The notes under the pieces are model-generated. The model saw only the letters and a program-made list of their open reading frames with translations. It had not been told where the DNA came from and searched no databases. The translations under genes and the position numbers were made by a program. From Holophagales bacterium (GTDB lineage: Bacteria; Acidobacteriota; Thermoanaerobaculia; UBA5066), in the NCBI GenBank assembly GCA_016716705.1, contig JADJVF010000011.1:97058-161057 (forward strand): 64,000 nucleotides of DNA. Direction: 5' to 3'. Of this stretch, positions 8,773-17,534 are shown in pieces. The number at the start of each line of letters is the position of its first letter. The stretch's first letter is position 1.

Positions 8773-9546
8773 TCAGAAACGGAGGGAGAGGCAGCTGAGG
8801 CCTCCGTCCAGCTTCCGGAATTCCGACATGTCGAGGGGGACGGTCGGGAGGCCGAGGGCTCGGACGGCTCCTTCGAATCGGGGGAAGCCGGCGGCGAGAA
8901 GGACCCGCCCGTTCACCAGGACGGCGTTGGCTGCGTACTCCTCCCCCGGTGGGACGGGAAGGCGTGACCAGCCCCGGAACTCGGGGCGGGAGGCGAGGAG
9001 GTCCGTGAGCGCGAGGGTCCTGCCGCCGAGCCAGGCGATCCCGCTCTTGAGGTGGAGGAGGCCCGGGATTCCACGGATGTCGACGACCGACGAACCGAGC
9101 CCGAGAGGCGACAGGAGCGATGCAAGCTGACGGGCCCCTCCCTCGTTCGTCCTCTCCGAGACGCCGATGAAGACGTGGTCCCCCGCCTCGCAGACGTCGC
9201 CGCCGTCGACCGTTCCCGGCGCTTCGATCGCTGCCGAGGAATGGAAGAACGCTTCGAGCGCCGGCCGGATCGCGTCGACTTCCCCGGCGCGGCTCGGGGC
9301 GCCTGGCCTGCAGAGGACCGCGAGGCCGCGGGCGAGGACGGCGGTGTCCTCGACGAACGTCGAATCGGGGAAGCGGTCGTCGGGAGGGAGTGTCGTCACC
9401 TCGAGGCCGCACGCCTCGAGGGCGGCGAGGTAGGCGGCGTGCTGTGCGAGCGCCGCGGGGAGGTCGGGGGGGCCGAGGCCCGCCGTCGTCAGCCCTTCGG
9501 CGAACGTCGCGGAGGGGGGACGGACGATCGCGCGCGTGAACGTCAC
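8773..9546 (-). CDS. Dimethylarginine dimethylaminohydrolase (DDAH)-like amidinotransferase-fold enzyme
   Basis: 257 residues with the pentein-fold signatures of DDAH and arginine deiminases: FPDSTFVEDTAV, TVDGGDV, LLHLKSG with the catalytic His, and DGGLSCLSLRF with the nucleophile Cys252 close to the C terminus. DDAH hydrolyses methylated arginines to citrulline and an amine; bacterial members may use other guanidino compounds. The GTG start overlaps the mazG stop by GTGA, so it is co-transcribed behind mazG. No other arginine genes are near. Confidence 0.85.
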   Translation of the reverse strand: MTFTRAIVRPPSATFAEGLTTAGLGPPDLPAALAQHAAYLAALEACGLEVTTLPPDDRFPDSTFVEDTAVLARGLAVLCRPGAPSRAGEVDAIRPALEAFFHSSAAIEAPGTVDGGDVCEAGDHVFIGVSERTNEGGARQLASLLSPLGLGSSVVDIRGIPGLLHLKSGIAWLGGRTLALTDLLASRPEFRGWSRLPVPPGEEYAANAVLVNGRVLLAAGFPRFEGAVRALGLPTVPLDMSEFRKLDGGLSCLSLRF

Positions 9547-10373
9547 GGTTTTTCGTCCTTCTTGACGTCGTCCCAGGTCCGGTCGAGCTCCGGCAGCGGC
9601 GTCCCGGCGACGTCGCGGCCGGAGGCCCTCACCCGGCGGGCGACCTCTTCGAACCGCCTCACGAACTTCGCATTCGTCGCCTGCAGGGCCGCTTCGGGGT
9701 CGACGCCGTGGCGGCGGGCGACGTTGACGACGGTGAAGAGGATGTCGCCGATCTCGTGAGCCACGGAATCCCTGGTCGCCCCCTCGGCGAGCAGCTCGGC
9801 CTTGAACTCGCCGACCTCCTCGTCGAGCTTGGCGAGGACGTCGGCGTCGCGTTGCCAGTCGAAGCCGAGATCGGCGGCCCGGGAGGTGACCCGCACCGCT
9901 TTCAGGAGGGCGGGGAGGGCGCGCGGGACTCCGGCGAAGGGGGAGGGCGTCTCCTCGCCGGCGGCCTTCCCGGCTCGCTCCTTCTCCTTCAGCTTCTCCC
10001 ACTGGACCCGGACGGACTCGGCGTCCGTCACGGCGCTCTCGCCGAAGACGTGCGGGTGCCGGGCGACCATCTTGGCGTGGACCCGCCCGGCGAGGGAGGC
10101 GAGGTCGAAGGCTCCCCGCTCCCGGCCGAGCTCGGCGAGGAAGACGATCTCGAAGAAGAGGTCGCCGAGCTCCCCCTCGAGCTCGTCGAGGTTCTCCCGT
10201 GCGAGGGCGTCGAGCGCTTCGTAGCACTCCTCGAGGAGGTACCCCGACAGGTCGGCGAAGGTCTGCTTTCTGTCCCATGGGCACTCCGCCCTCAGGCGTG
10301 CCATGAGGCGGACGAGGTCGGACGCGGCCTCGCCGGCGGCCTCGGGGCGCAGGGATTTCGTCTCGGACGGCAC
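9543..10373 (-). CDS. mazG: MazG nucleoside triphosphate pyrophosphohydrolase
   Basis: 276 residues with both MazG repeats: LRAECPWDRKQTF, LLEECYEAL and ELGDLFFEIVFLAELG in the first; LDEEVGEF and EIGDILFTVVNVAR in the second. EExxE and ExxD clusters bind magnesium. The enzyme hydrolyses (d)NTPs to NMP and pyrophosphate and acts in house-cleaning or stringent-response tuning. Start GTG 10373 is supported by a strong AAGGAGGT ribosome site just upstream on this strand. It heads a two-gene unit with the DDAH-like gene and is divergent from the DUF1844 gene. Confidence 0.92.
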   Translation of the reverse strand: MPSETKSLRPEAAGEAASDLVRLMARLRAECPWDRKQTFADLSGYLLEECYEALDALARENLDELEGELGDLFFEIVFLAELGRERGAFDLASLAGRVHAKMVARHPHVFGESAVTDAESVRVQWEKLKEKERAGKAAGEETPSPFAGVPRALPALLKAVRVTSRAADLGFDWQRDADVLAKLDEEVGEFKAELLAEGATRDSVAHEIGDILFTVVNVARRHGVDPEAALQATNAKFVRRFEEVARRVRASGRDVAGTPLPELDRTWDDVKKDEKP

Positions 10374-10438
10374 TCGACCTCCTTGTCCGGGCGGCGGCGG
10401 AGGGTTCCCCGTAGAATGAAGCGCCCGAACGAGGCCTT

Positions 10439-10894
10439 ATGTCAGAAGCTTCAAAGACGATCAAGGTCGTCGACCGCAGGATGTTCAACGCCGAGGGGGA
10501 CCTGCGGGACGACGTGATGGAAGAGCTCGCGAAGGCGCCCCCGGCGCCGATGGCGTCGCCGGAGGAGGCTCCGGCGGCCCCGCCCCCGGAAGAAGTGGTC
10601 CCGAGCAGCCCGGCGTTCCTGCGTCTCCTCGACATGCTCGCGCAGACGGCGTCCCTGTACCTGCAGGGGATTCCGGACCCTGCCACGGGCCGCCGTTCGG
10701 TGGACCTGGGCGCTTCGCGCGAGATCATCGATTCGCTGGTTGCCCTCCGCGAGAAGACGCGGGGCCGGCTTTCCTTCGAGGAGACCGACGCCCTGGAGGG
10801 TCTCCTCGGAGAGCTTCAGATGGTCTTCACGAGACTGGCCGCGCAGGCCAAGGGGGCGCCCGGGATGCCTCCTCCGCCACGGCCGAGGGGCTGA
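10439..10894 (+). CDS. DUF1844 domain protein
   Basis: 151 residues. After a Pro/Ala-rich linker, FLRLLDMLAQTASLYLQG, DPATGRRSVDLGASREIID and LREKTRGRLSFEETDALE match the DUF1844 family, typical of Acidobacteriota and deltaproteobacterial-type genomes. No catalytic residue is known. A TAGAAT box lies at 10412-10417. The next gene starts 14 bases after the stop, so this gene probably heads a three-gene operon ending at the terminator near 14150. Confidence 0.8.
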   Translation: MSEASKTIKVVDRRMFNAEGDLRDDVMEELAKAPPAPMASPEEAPAAPPPEEVVPSSPAFLRLLDMLAQTASLYLQGIPDPATGRRSVDLGASREIIDSLVALREKTRGRLSFEETDALEGLLGELQMVFTRLAAQAKGAPGMPPPPRPRG

Positions 10895-10908
10895 CCCTGC
10901 GAGAGCCG

Positions 10909-12813
10909 ATGCGCCGCGAACCGGGGCTCGGCCCTTCCCGCCGTGCGCCGCGGCGCGCGGCGCTCGCGCTGTCTCTCTTTTCCTTCCTCCTGGCGGGAAC
11001 CTCGTGGGCGCAGGTACTTCAGGCGCCGGGAGAGGCGAACGAGTCCACCTTCCGCCGCGAGGTACGGGGGCAGTGGTTCGCGTGGCTCGCGGCCCACGAA
11101 GAAGGCGATCCCGTCATGGCGTCGCAGAAGGTCGACGAGATCGTCCGGCACGCCAGGAAGATCGGCCTGAAGCGGCTGACCGACCTCTCCCTCGCGGCCA
11201 CTCTGATGGCGCGGAAGGAGATGGCGGAGGGGAACCGCGAGAAGGCCCGCTGGGCGCTCGATTCGGCGATCCGGCTCGACCCCGACCTGCCCGAGGCGAG
11301 ATGGTCCCGCGTCGCGCTGGCGCTCGAGGCGGACAAGCTCACCGTGCCCCGCGAGCTCCTGGGCGCCGTGCGGACCGTCTTCGTCGACCTGGAAGGGCGG
11401 CGCGTCCTCTTCGTCCGTGCGGCGCTCCTCGTCGTCCTGACCCTGGCGGCCGTGGGCGCCGCCTTCGTGATCCTGCTGGTTGCGGTAGAGGTCCGGCGGC
11501 TCTTCCACGACCTGACGGAGCTGACGGGCCGGTGGGTCTCGCACCCGGCCGACTCGGTCCTGGCAGCCGGAATCCTCGCCCTGCCCCTCTTCTTCGCCCT
11601 GGACGTGGGGTGGCTCCTTCTCTGGCTCTTCGTCCTCTCCTTCGGGTACGCGGAGAAGTACGTGAGGTGGGCGGCGCTCGCCGGCCTCGTCCCTCTCGTC
11701 CTCGTCGCGCCGGCGCTCGACCGTGCCGCGGCGAAGCTGGCCGTCTCGGCCTCCCCGGTCCTGCGCGGGGCCGAGGCGCTTCAGGAGAAGCGGTACGACC
11801 AGAGGGTCCTCGACGATCTCGAGGGGGTCAAGAACCTGTTCCCGGAGGACGCCGACCTGCGGTTCCTTCTCGGGTGCCTGTACCAGCAGCTCGGGCAGAA
11901 CGACCGCGCCGTCGCCGAGTACACCGTCGCCGCGCAGGTTTCGACGGTGGAGGTGCGCGCGCTCATCAACCGGGGGGACATCCGTTTCGTGGACGGTGAC
12001 TTCGGCGCGGCCCAGGAGGACTTCCAGGAGGCCCTCCGCCGCGACCCTCGAGACGTGAGGGCCCGCTACAACCTCTCCCTCGTCTACGGCGAGACCTTCC
12101 GGACCGTGGAGGCGCAGGAGAAGCTCACCGAGGCGCGCGCGCTGGACAACGGCCTCGTCACGCAGTTCCTCGACAGCCCGACGCTCGTGAAGGTCGTCTC
12201 CCTCGGGTACACACCCGAGGAAGCGCTGGCGAAGGTCGGAGCCCTGCAGCGAGATTCCCGAAGCCGCCGCGTCCTCGGGCACTTCCACGTGGGGAGCGAC
12301 ATCCGCACCTGGACCGTACCGTTCGCGGTGGCCATTCCGCTGGTGGCGGCCGCCGCCTTCGGCCTCGACTCCTTCCGCAGGAAGAGGCGTGGCTACGCCC
12401 TCTCCTGCGACAAGTGCGGGCGGACGTTCTGCCGGCTCTGCAAGCCGCCCGGAGAGAGTGCGCTCCTCTGCTCGCAGTGCATCCACGTCTACCTGAAGAA
12501 GGACGGCGTCTCCATCGAGACGAAGCTCCAGAAAGTCGAGGAAGTCCGGCGCCGGCAGGGGATCGAGGGGCGCCTGCGTGGGGCGCTCAACGTGATCCTC
12601 CCCGGCGGCGAGTTCCTCTTCCAGGGACGGGCCGGGACGGCGATGGCGATCCTCGCCCCCTTCTTCCTCGGACTCTTCGCCGCAGTCTTTCGCCAGGACC
12701 TCGCGCTCTCGCCGCGGCCCGGCGCCGGGTCGCTTCTCGTCGGGACCGTCTTCTGGGCGCTCCTGGCGCTCGCGGCCTGGGTCGTGGGCCAGCTCACGGC
12801 GAGAAAGGGGTGA
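10909..12813 (+). CDS. TPR membrane protein with zinc ribbon
   Basis: 634 residues, function unknown. A signal-anchor (LALSLFSFLLAGTSWA) is followed by a helical repeat region, two or three membrane segments around residues 165-260 (LLVVLTLAAVGAAFVILL, LALPLFFALDVGWLLLWLF), TPR repeats around residues 290-420 (LLGCLYQQLGQNDRAVAEY, ARYNLSLVYGET), another membrane segment, a four-cysteine zinc ribbon (CDKCGRTFCRLC and LLCSQC) and two C-terminal membrane segments. It lies four bases upstream of the DUF4388 gene, so a joint role is likely. The layout suggests an assembly or scaffold factor in the inner membrane. Confidence 0.7.
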   Translation: MRREPGLGPSRRAPRRAALALSLFSFLLAGTSWAQVLQAPGEANESTFRREVRGQWFAWLAAHEEGDPVMASQKVDEIVRHARKIGLKRLTDLSLAATLMARKEMAEGNREKARWALDSAIRLDPDLPEARWSRVALALEADKLTVPRELLGAVRTVFVDLEGRRVLFVRAALLVVLTLAAVGAAFVILLVAVEVRRLFHDLTELTGRWVSHPADSVLAAGILALPLFFALDVGWLLLWLFVLSFGYAEKYVRWAALAGLVPLVLVAPALDRAAAKLAVSASPVLRGAEALQEKRYDQRVLDDLEGVKNLFPEDADLRFLLGCLYQQLGQNDRAVAEYTVAAQVSTVEVRALINRGDIRFVDGDFGAAQEDFQEALRRDPRDVRARYNLSLVYGETFRTVEAQEKLTEARALDNGLVTQFLDSPTLVKVVSLGYTPEEALAKVGALQRDSRSRRVLGHFHVGSDIRTWTVPFAVAIPLVAAAAFGLDSFRRKRRGYALSCDKCGRTFCRLCKPPGESALLCSQCIHVYLKKDGVSIETKLQKVEEVRRRQGIEGRLRGALNVILPGGEFLFQGRAGTAMAILAPFFLGLFAAVFRQDLALSPRPGAGSLLVGTVFWALLALAAWVVGQLTARKG

Positions 12814-12817
12814 CGGC

Positions 12818-14116
12818 GTGGCGCTCGAAGGGACCCTCCACGACTTCGCCCTCCCCGACATCCTCCAGCTCATCTCCCTGCAGAAGAAGACGGGCCTGCT
12901 GACCCTTCGCGGCCCCGAAGACACCGTCATCCTCGGCTTCGACAACGGGTCTCTCGTCTCTGCAGAATCGCAGGCCCGCCGCCTCGACACACGCCTCGGG
13001 ACGCTCCTCGTGAAGACGCGAAGCCTGGCGCCCGACTCGCTCGCGAAGGCCCTCGAGATCCAGGGGCAGACGCTCCAGCGGCTCGGCTTCATCCTCCTGA
13101 AGAACGGCTTCTGCGACGCGGACCAGCTGCGGGCCGGGCTCGACGCGCAGGTGAAGAAGATCGCCTACGGCCTCTTCCGGTGGACCGACGCCGACTACGT
13201 CTTCGACCAGCAGGACCGGATCGACTACGACCACGAGTACTTCCGCCCGATCCAGGTCGAAAGCCTCCTGATGGAGGGGGCGAGGATGGTCGACGAGTGG
13301 CCGATCATCCAGAAGGTCGTCCGCTCGCCCGAGCTCGTCTACCAGAGGGTGGCGGTGGGGCAGCGGGTGGAGCTGGCCGAAGGGGCCGACGACATCGAGG
13401 AGATCGGGGAAGCGACGTTCGCGAAGGCCCGGGAGAAGCGCGACGGGCCGATCCGGATCTCGAAGGCCGAGTGGGCGGTCTACGAGCTCGTCGACGGGCG
13501 GCGGACGATCGGCGACATCGTCGACCGGACGTTCCTTTCCGACTTCGAGGGCTCCAAGGCGTTCTACGACCTCCTCAGCCGGGGGCTCATCGAGGAGGCG
13601 CGCCGCACCGGCTTCGTCGACGAGACCGGGACCTTCTCGGTCGAAATGCCCTCGGTGCGCCCGAGGCTGCCGTTCGCCTCGGTCTTCGCAGGTTTCGTCC
13701 TCGTGGTGGCTCTGCTGGCGGGATTGAGGCTTCAGTCCCGGAACCCCGCGAACGTCTTCACGTATCCGCCGCGGCGCGTGGCGGCCCTGGAGGGGTTCCA
13801 GAAGGCCGTATCCCTGTCCCGGCTCCGGCGGATGTCGGAGGCAATCGACGCCTTCTACCTGACGCAGGGCCGCTTTCCGGAGTCCCCTGCGGCGATCGCC
13901 AGCTCGGGACTCCTGGCGCCGAGCGACCTCATCGACCCCTGGGGGCGACCCTACCGGTACATCCTTCAGAACGACACCGGGAAGTACTACCTGGCCGGGT
14001 TCGACGCGGAAGGGAAGACGGACACCGATCTCTTCTTCGCCCACGTCGCTCAGGGGACGGGAGCGTCAGGGGAGATCCAGGCCAGTGGCAGCAAGGAAAT
14101 CATTGTCATAAAGTGA
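12818..14116 (+). CDS. DUF4388 protein with C-terminal GspG-like domain
   Basis: 432 residues. The N terminus (LEGTLHDFALPDILQLISLQ, KKTGLLTL, FDNGSLVSAES) is a DUF4388 domain, a fold found in gliding, predation and signalling proteins of deltaproteobacterial-type lineages. A middle helical part with DGRRTIGDIVDRTF follows, then one membrane segment near residue 285 (FVLVVALLAGLRL). The C terminus (DPWGRPYRYI, YYLAGFDAEGKTDTDLFF) resembles the globular part of type II secretion pseudopilin GspG. Start GTG 12818. A hairpin followed by T-rich sequence sits just after the stop. Function is unknown; a link to secretion or surface pili is inference from the C-terminal similarity. Confidence 0.72.
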   Translation: MALEGTLHDFALPDILQLISLQKKTGLLTLRGPEDTVILGFDNGSLVSAESQARRLDTRLGTLLVKTRSLAPDSLAKALEIQGQTLQRLGFILLKNGFCDADQLRAGLDAQVKKIAYGLFRWTDADYVFDQQDRIDYDHEYFRPIQVESLLMEGARMVDEWPIIQKVVRSPELVYQRVAVGQRVELAEGADDIEEIGEATFAKAREKRDGPIRISKAEWAVYELVDGRRTIGDIVDRTFLSDFEGSKAFYDLLSRGLIEEARRTGFVDETGTFSVEMPSVRPRLPFASVFAGFVLVVALLAGLRLQSRNPANVFTYPPRRVAALEGFQKAVSLSRLRRMSEAIDAFYLTQGRFPESPAAIASSGLLAPSDLIDPWGRPYRYILQNDTGKYYLAGFDAEGKTDTDLFFAHVAQGTGASGEIQASGSKEIIVIK

Positions 14117-14122
14117 GTTGCG

Positions 14123-14154
14123 AAAAGTCTTCACCCCTGATGAAGATTTTCGTT
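14123..14154 (+). terminator. Rho-independent-type terminator
   Basis: AAAAGTCTTCA and TGAAGATTTT form a stem around the loop CCCCTGA, with a one-base bulge, followed by TTTTCGTTTT. It separates the DUF4388 operon from dnaK. Confidence 0.6.
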
Positions 14155-14163
14155 TTCGATGAC

Positions 14164-14192
14164 TTGACAACGCTACGCTAATATCTTAGATT
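14164..14192 (+). promoter_or_regulatory. dnaK promoter (sigma-70-like)
   Basis: TTGACA at 14164-14169 and TAGATT at 14187-14192 are separated by 17 bases in an AT-rich dip that is exceptional in this window. A second -10-like TAATAT at 14179 is too close to the -35. No CIRCE or HAIR repeat was seen. Confidence 0.6.
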
Positions 14193-14197
14193 CCTGC

Positions 14198-14219
14198 CTG
14201 GGTCCCTTGCAGGACCCGG
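14198..14219 (+). promoter_or_regulatory. 5' leader stem-loop of dnaK mRNA
   Basis: CTGGGTCC and GGACCCGG pair around a six-base loop (CTTGCA), starting about where transcription from the upstream promoter would begin. The GGAGG ribosome site (14218-14222) begins at its 3' edge, so the stem could affect stability or translation of dnaK. Confidence 0.4.
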
Positions 14220-14230
14220 AGGGAATCAGG

Positions 14231-16138
14231 ATGAGCAAGATCATCGGCATCGACCTCGGGACGACGAACAGCGTCGTCGCAGTTCTCGAGGGGGGCTCGG
14301 CGGAGGTCATCGCCAACTCCGAGGGAGGGCGGACCACCCCGTCCGTCGTGGCCGTCACGAAGTCGGGCGAGCGGCTCGTCGGGCAGGTCGCCAAGCGGCA
14401 GGGCGTCACGAACCCGGAGAACACCGTCTACTCGATCAAGCGGTTCATGGGACGCCGCTTCGACGAGGTCAACGAAGAGATGAAGATGGTCCCCTACAAG
14501 GTCGTCCGGTCGGCCAACGGGGACGCGCGCGTGATGCAGGGGGGCAAGGAGATGTCGCCCCCGGAGATCTCCGCCCAGATCCTGACGAAGCTGAAGGAGG
14601 CCGCGGAGGCCCACCTCGGCGAGAAGGTGGACCGGGCGGTCATCACCGTCCCGGCCTACTTCAACGACGCCCAGCGCCAGGCGACCAAGGACGCCGGCCA
14701 GATCGCGGGCCTGAAGGTCGAGCGGCTCGTGAACGAGCCGACCGCCGCGGCCCTCGCCTACGGGCTCGACAAGAAGCACAACGAGACGATCGCCGTCTAC
14801 GACTTCGGCGGCGGCACGTTCGACATCTCGATCCTGGAAGTGGGCGAGGGCGTCGTCGAGGTCAAGTCGACGAACGGCGACACGCACCTCGGGGGCGACA
14901 ACATCGACCAGCGGATCGTCGACTGGCTCCTCGCCGAGTTCCGGAAGGACCAGGGGATCGACCTCGGCAAGGACCCGATGGCGACGCAGCGCCTGAAGGA
15001 GGCCGCCGAGAAGGCCAAGATCGAGCTCTCGACGACGATCGAGTCGGAGATCAACCTGCCGTTCATCACGGCCGACGCCTCGGGGCCGAAGCACCTGAGC
15101 CTGAAGCTCACGCGCGCGAAGCTGGAGCAGATGGTCGACGACCTGATCCAGCGCTCCGTCGGCCCGTGCCGGCAGGCGCTGAAGGACGCCGGCCTCGAGG
15201 CGAAGCAGATCGACGAGGTCGTCCTCGTCGGCGGCCAGACGCGGATGCCGAAGATCCAGCAGGTCGTGAAGGACTTCTTCGGCAAGGAACCGCACAAGGG
15301 GGTCAACCCCGACGAGGTCGTCGCTCTCGGCGCGGCGCTCCAGGGCGGCGTCCTCGCGGGCGACGTGAAGGACCTTCTCCTGCTCGACGTCACGCCGCTC
15401 TCCCTCGGCGTCGAGACGCTCGGCGGCGTCATGACGAAGCTCATCGAGCGGAACACGACGATTCCGGTGAAGAAGAGCGAGGTCTTCTCGACGGCGGCCG
15501 ACGGCCAGACCTCGGTGGAGATCAAGGTCCTCCAGGGCGAGCGCGAGATGGCGGGGGACAACAAGCTCCTCGGCCTCTTCTCGCTCGTCGGAATCCCGCC
15601 CGCGCCCCGCGGCATGCCGCAGATCGAGGTGACGTTCGACATCGACGCGAACGGCATCCTCCACGTCACGGCGAAGGACCGCGGCACGGGCAAGGAGCAG
15701 AAGATCACGATCACCTCCTCCTCGGGCCTCGCCAAGGACGAGGTCGAGAAGGCGGTCAAGGAAGCCCAGTCGCACGGCGCGGAGGACAAGAAGCGGCGCG
15801 AGGCCGTCGAGGCGAAGAACCAGCTCGACTCGATCGTCTACGCGACGGAGAAGCTCCTCGCCGAGAACGCCGACAAGGTCCCCGCGGAGGACAGGACCGC
15901 CATCGAGGCGGCCATCGCCGACGCGAAGAAGGTCCTCGAGACGAAGGCCGACGACGCCGAGGCGCTTCGCAAGGCGGCGCAGGACGTCCAGAAGGCGAGC
16001 TACAAGGTGGCCGAAGCGCTCTACAAGAACGCCCCGGCGCCGGAGGCGGGCTCCGACCCGGCCGGTTCGGCGTCCCACGGTAGCGCGAAGCCGGCGGACG
16101 ACGTGATCGACGCCGAGGTCGTCGACGAGAAGAAGTGA
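14231..16138 (+). CDS. dnaK: Chaperone DnaK (Hsp70)
   Basis: 635 residues, normal length. Start ATG 14231 follows a GGAGG ribosome site and opens with IIGIDLGTTNSVVAVLEGG. Actin-fold signatures are intact: VITVPAYFNDAQRQATKDAG, VYDFGGGTFDISIL and VVLVGGQTRMPKIQ. The substrate-binding domain (LLDVTPLSLGVET) and the C-terminal lid follow, and the protein ends in an acidic tail (DVIDAEVVDEKK). It is the ATP-driven protein-folding chaperone. grpE and dnaJ are not adjacent; instead a MerR-family regulator starts four bases after the stop. Confidence 0.98.
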   Translation: MSKIIGIDLGTTNSVVAVLEGGSAEVIANSEGGRTTPSVVAVTKSGERLVGQVAKRQGVTNPENTVYSIKRFMGRRFDEVNEEMKMVPYKVVRSANGDARVMQGGKEMSPPEISAQILTKLKEAAEAHLGEKVDRAVITVPAYFNDAQRQATKDAGQIAGLKVERLVNEPTAAALAYGLDKKHNETIAVYDFGGGTFDISILEVGEGVVEVKSTNGDTHLGGDNIDQRIVDWLLAEFRKDQGIDLGKDPMATQRLKEAAEKAKIELSTTIESEINLPFITADASGPKHLSLKLTRAKLEQMVDDLIQRSVGPCRQALKDAGLEAKQIDEVVLVGGQTRMPKIQQVVKDFFGKEPHKGVNPDEVVALGAALQGGVLAGDVKDLLLLDVTPLSLGVETLGGVMTKLIERNTTIPVKKSEVFSTAADGQTSVEIKVLQGEREMAGDNKLLGLFSLVGIPPAPRGMPQIEVTFDIDANGILHVTAKDRGTGKEQKITITSSSGLAKDEVEKAVKEAQSHGAEDKKRREAVEAKNQLDSIVYATEKLLAENADKVPAEDRTAIEAAIADAKKVLETKADDAEALRKAAQDVQKASYKVAEALYKNAPAPEAGSDPAGSASHGSAKPADDVIDAEVVDEKK

Positions 16139-16142
16139 CGTC

Positions 16143-16565
16143 GTGACGGGGGCGCGAGACGGCTCCGGTCGCGGGAAGACGCGGCGCGACGACTTCGTCC
16201 TGATCGGGGTCGTCGCCGACCGGTTCGGCGTCCACCCGCAGACGCTTCGCCTCTACGAGCGGGAGGGCCTCATCTGCCCTCCCCGCTCGTCGGGGAACAC
16301 GCGGCTCTACGACCGCGAAACCGTCGAGCGCCTCGAGATCATCCTGACCCTGACTCGGGACCTCGGTGTCAACCTCGCGGGAGTGGAGGTCATCCTCGAC
16401 CTCCGCGGACGCCTCTCCCGCATGGAAGGCGAGGTGGAGCGGCTGATGGACGCCTTCCGCTCCGTGGCGGCCGAGCACGCTTCCCGGGCCGCGGGGCGGC
16501 CCTCCGCGCCCCAGAACGCCCTGGCCCTGCGCCCGAGGGCCCCGCTCGTCCGCCGGCCGGGCTGA
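16143..16565 (+). CDS. MerR-family regulator, HspR-like
   Basis: 140 residues. A winged-helix MerR DNA-binding domain (IGVVADRFGVHPQTLRLYER, EGLICPPRSSGNTRLYDRE) is followed by a short dimerisation coiled coil (LAGVEVILDLRGRLSRMEGE) and no metal-binding cysteines. This form, and its place directly after dnaK, match HspR, the heat-shock repressor that works with DnaK in other phyla. The HAIR operator of HspR was not found before dnaK, so the target is open. Start GTG 16143. Confidence 0.75.
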   Translation: MTGARDGSGRGKTRRDDFVLIGVVADRFGVHPQTLRLYEREGLICPPRSSGNTRLYDRETVERLEIILTLTRDLGVNLAGVEVILDLRGRLSRMEGEVERLMDAFRSVAAEHASRAAGRPSAPQNALALRPRAPLVRRPG

Positions 16566-16599
16566 AAGTCCGGTTTCCCGCTCCGGCCGCCTGCCGCGA

Positions 16600-16605
16600 T
16601 ACGAT
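16600..16605 (+). promoter_or_regulatory. Putative -10 box before sigma factor gene
   Basis: TACGAT ends nine bases before GTG 16615; no ribosome site is visible. Confidence 0.35.
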
Positions 16606-16614
16606 GTACGGCAA

Positions 16615-17502
16615 GTGAACCGCAGGCGGACCGACGACGATTCGGGTCTTCTCCGGAGGTATCTCGAGGAGATCTCGAAGTATCAGCCGATTCCGGCGGA
16701 GCGGGAGAAGGAGCTCGCGCGGATCATCCAGGACCGCTTCACGCCCGAGGAGAAGCGGAAAGAGGCGATCGACGAGCTCGTCCGGGCGAACCTGCGATTC
16801 GTCGTCTACCACGTCAAGGGTTTCCACTCCCCCGACGTGCCGTTCATCGACCTGATCAACGAGGGGAACATCGGCCTGATCCAGGCCGCCAGGCGGTTCG
16901 ACGCGGATCGCGGCGTCAAGTTCATCACCTACGCCGTCTGGTGGGTCCGGCAGGCGGTCTCCCACGCGCTCGCCGAGCAGGCGGGGACGATCCGCATCCC
17001 GCACAAGCAGGCGGCTCACCAGCTGAAGGCGATCCGAGCGCGAACCGAGCTTCAGCGGGAGCTCGGCCGCGAGCCGACCCACGAGGAGATCGCCGAGCGG
17101 ACCGGCCTCGAGCCGGGGACGGTGGAGGTCCTCCTCTCGGTCTCCCGCACGGCCGAGTCGCTTTCCCAGGGGGTCGGAAACGACGAGCAGGATCGGACGC
17201 TCGAGGACGTTCTCGAGCAGACGATGGTCACCTCGGCAGACGACGACATGCTGCGGCAGGCGACGATCGAGCAGGCCCGGAACATCCTGGACGACCTGAA
17301 GCCGAAGGAGCGGGCGGTCCTCTGCCGTCGCTTCGGGATCCCGGAGGACGGGAGCGACGGCGAGCGGGAGCCGATGACCCTGCAGGAGATCGGGGCCGAG
17401 CTGAAACTCTCGCGCGAGAGGGTGCGGCAGATCGAGGCCCAGGCGCTCCAGAGGCTCCGGCGGGGGGCCAAGGCGCGCCGCCTCATGGCCGTCCTCCGCT
17501 GA
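16615..17502 (+). CDS. RNA polymerase sigma-70 family factor (group 2/3)
   Basis: 295 residues without region 1.1. Region 1.2/2: LLRRYLEEISKYQPIPAERE, ANLRFVVYHVKGF, FIDLINEGNIGLIQAARRFD and GVKFITYAVWWVRQAVSHAL. Region 3 (LQRELGREPTHEEIAERTGL) and region 4 with a helix-turn-helix (TLQEIGAELKLSRERVRQIE) are complete. The size fits an alternative, RpoH/RpoS-like sigma factor rather than the main one. Its position behind dnaK and the MerR regulator suggests a stress role, but this is inference. The start GTG appears leaderless. Confidence 0.88.
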   Translation: MNRRRTDDDSGLLRRYLEEISKYQPIPAEREKELARIIQDRFTPEEKRKEAIDELVRANLRFVVYHVKGFHSPDVPFIDLINEGNIGLIQAARRFDADRGVKFITYAVWWVRQAVSHALAEQAGTIRIPHKQAAHQLKAIRARTELQRELGREPTHEEIAERTGLEPGTVEVLLSVSRTAESLSQGVGNDEQDRTLEDVLEQTMVTSADDDMLRQATIEQARNILDDLKPKERAVLCRRFGIPEDGSDGEREPMTLQEIGAELKLSRERVRQIEAQALQRLRRGAKARRLMAVLR

Positions 17503-17521
17503 CGCGGCGTGCCGCGCCCCC

Positions 17522-17527
17522 TACAAT
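17522..17527 (+). promoter_or_regulatory. Putative -10 box, leaderless start of DnaC-like gene
   Basis: TACAAT ends seven bases before GTG 17535, with CTGACG 16 bases upstream as a weak -35 match and no Shine-Dalgarno sequence. Confidence 0.45.
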
Positions 17528-17534
17528 CGCGGGC

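Noticed and set aside
14117..14230. CIRCE or HAIR element before dnaK
   Set aside because: Neither TTAGCACTC-N9-GAGTGCTAA nor CTTGAGT-N7-ACTCAAG is present; only a terminator, a promoter and a GC hairpin were seen.
14186..16078. 630-codon open frame opposite dnaK
   Set aside because: It is a shadow of dnaK in GC-rich DNA, with no motif and low-complexity Arg/Leu/Val content.
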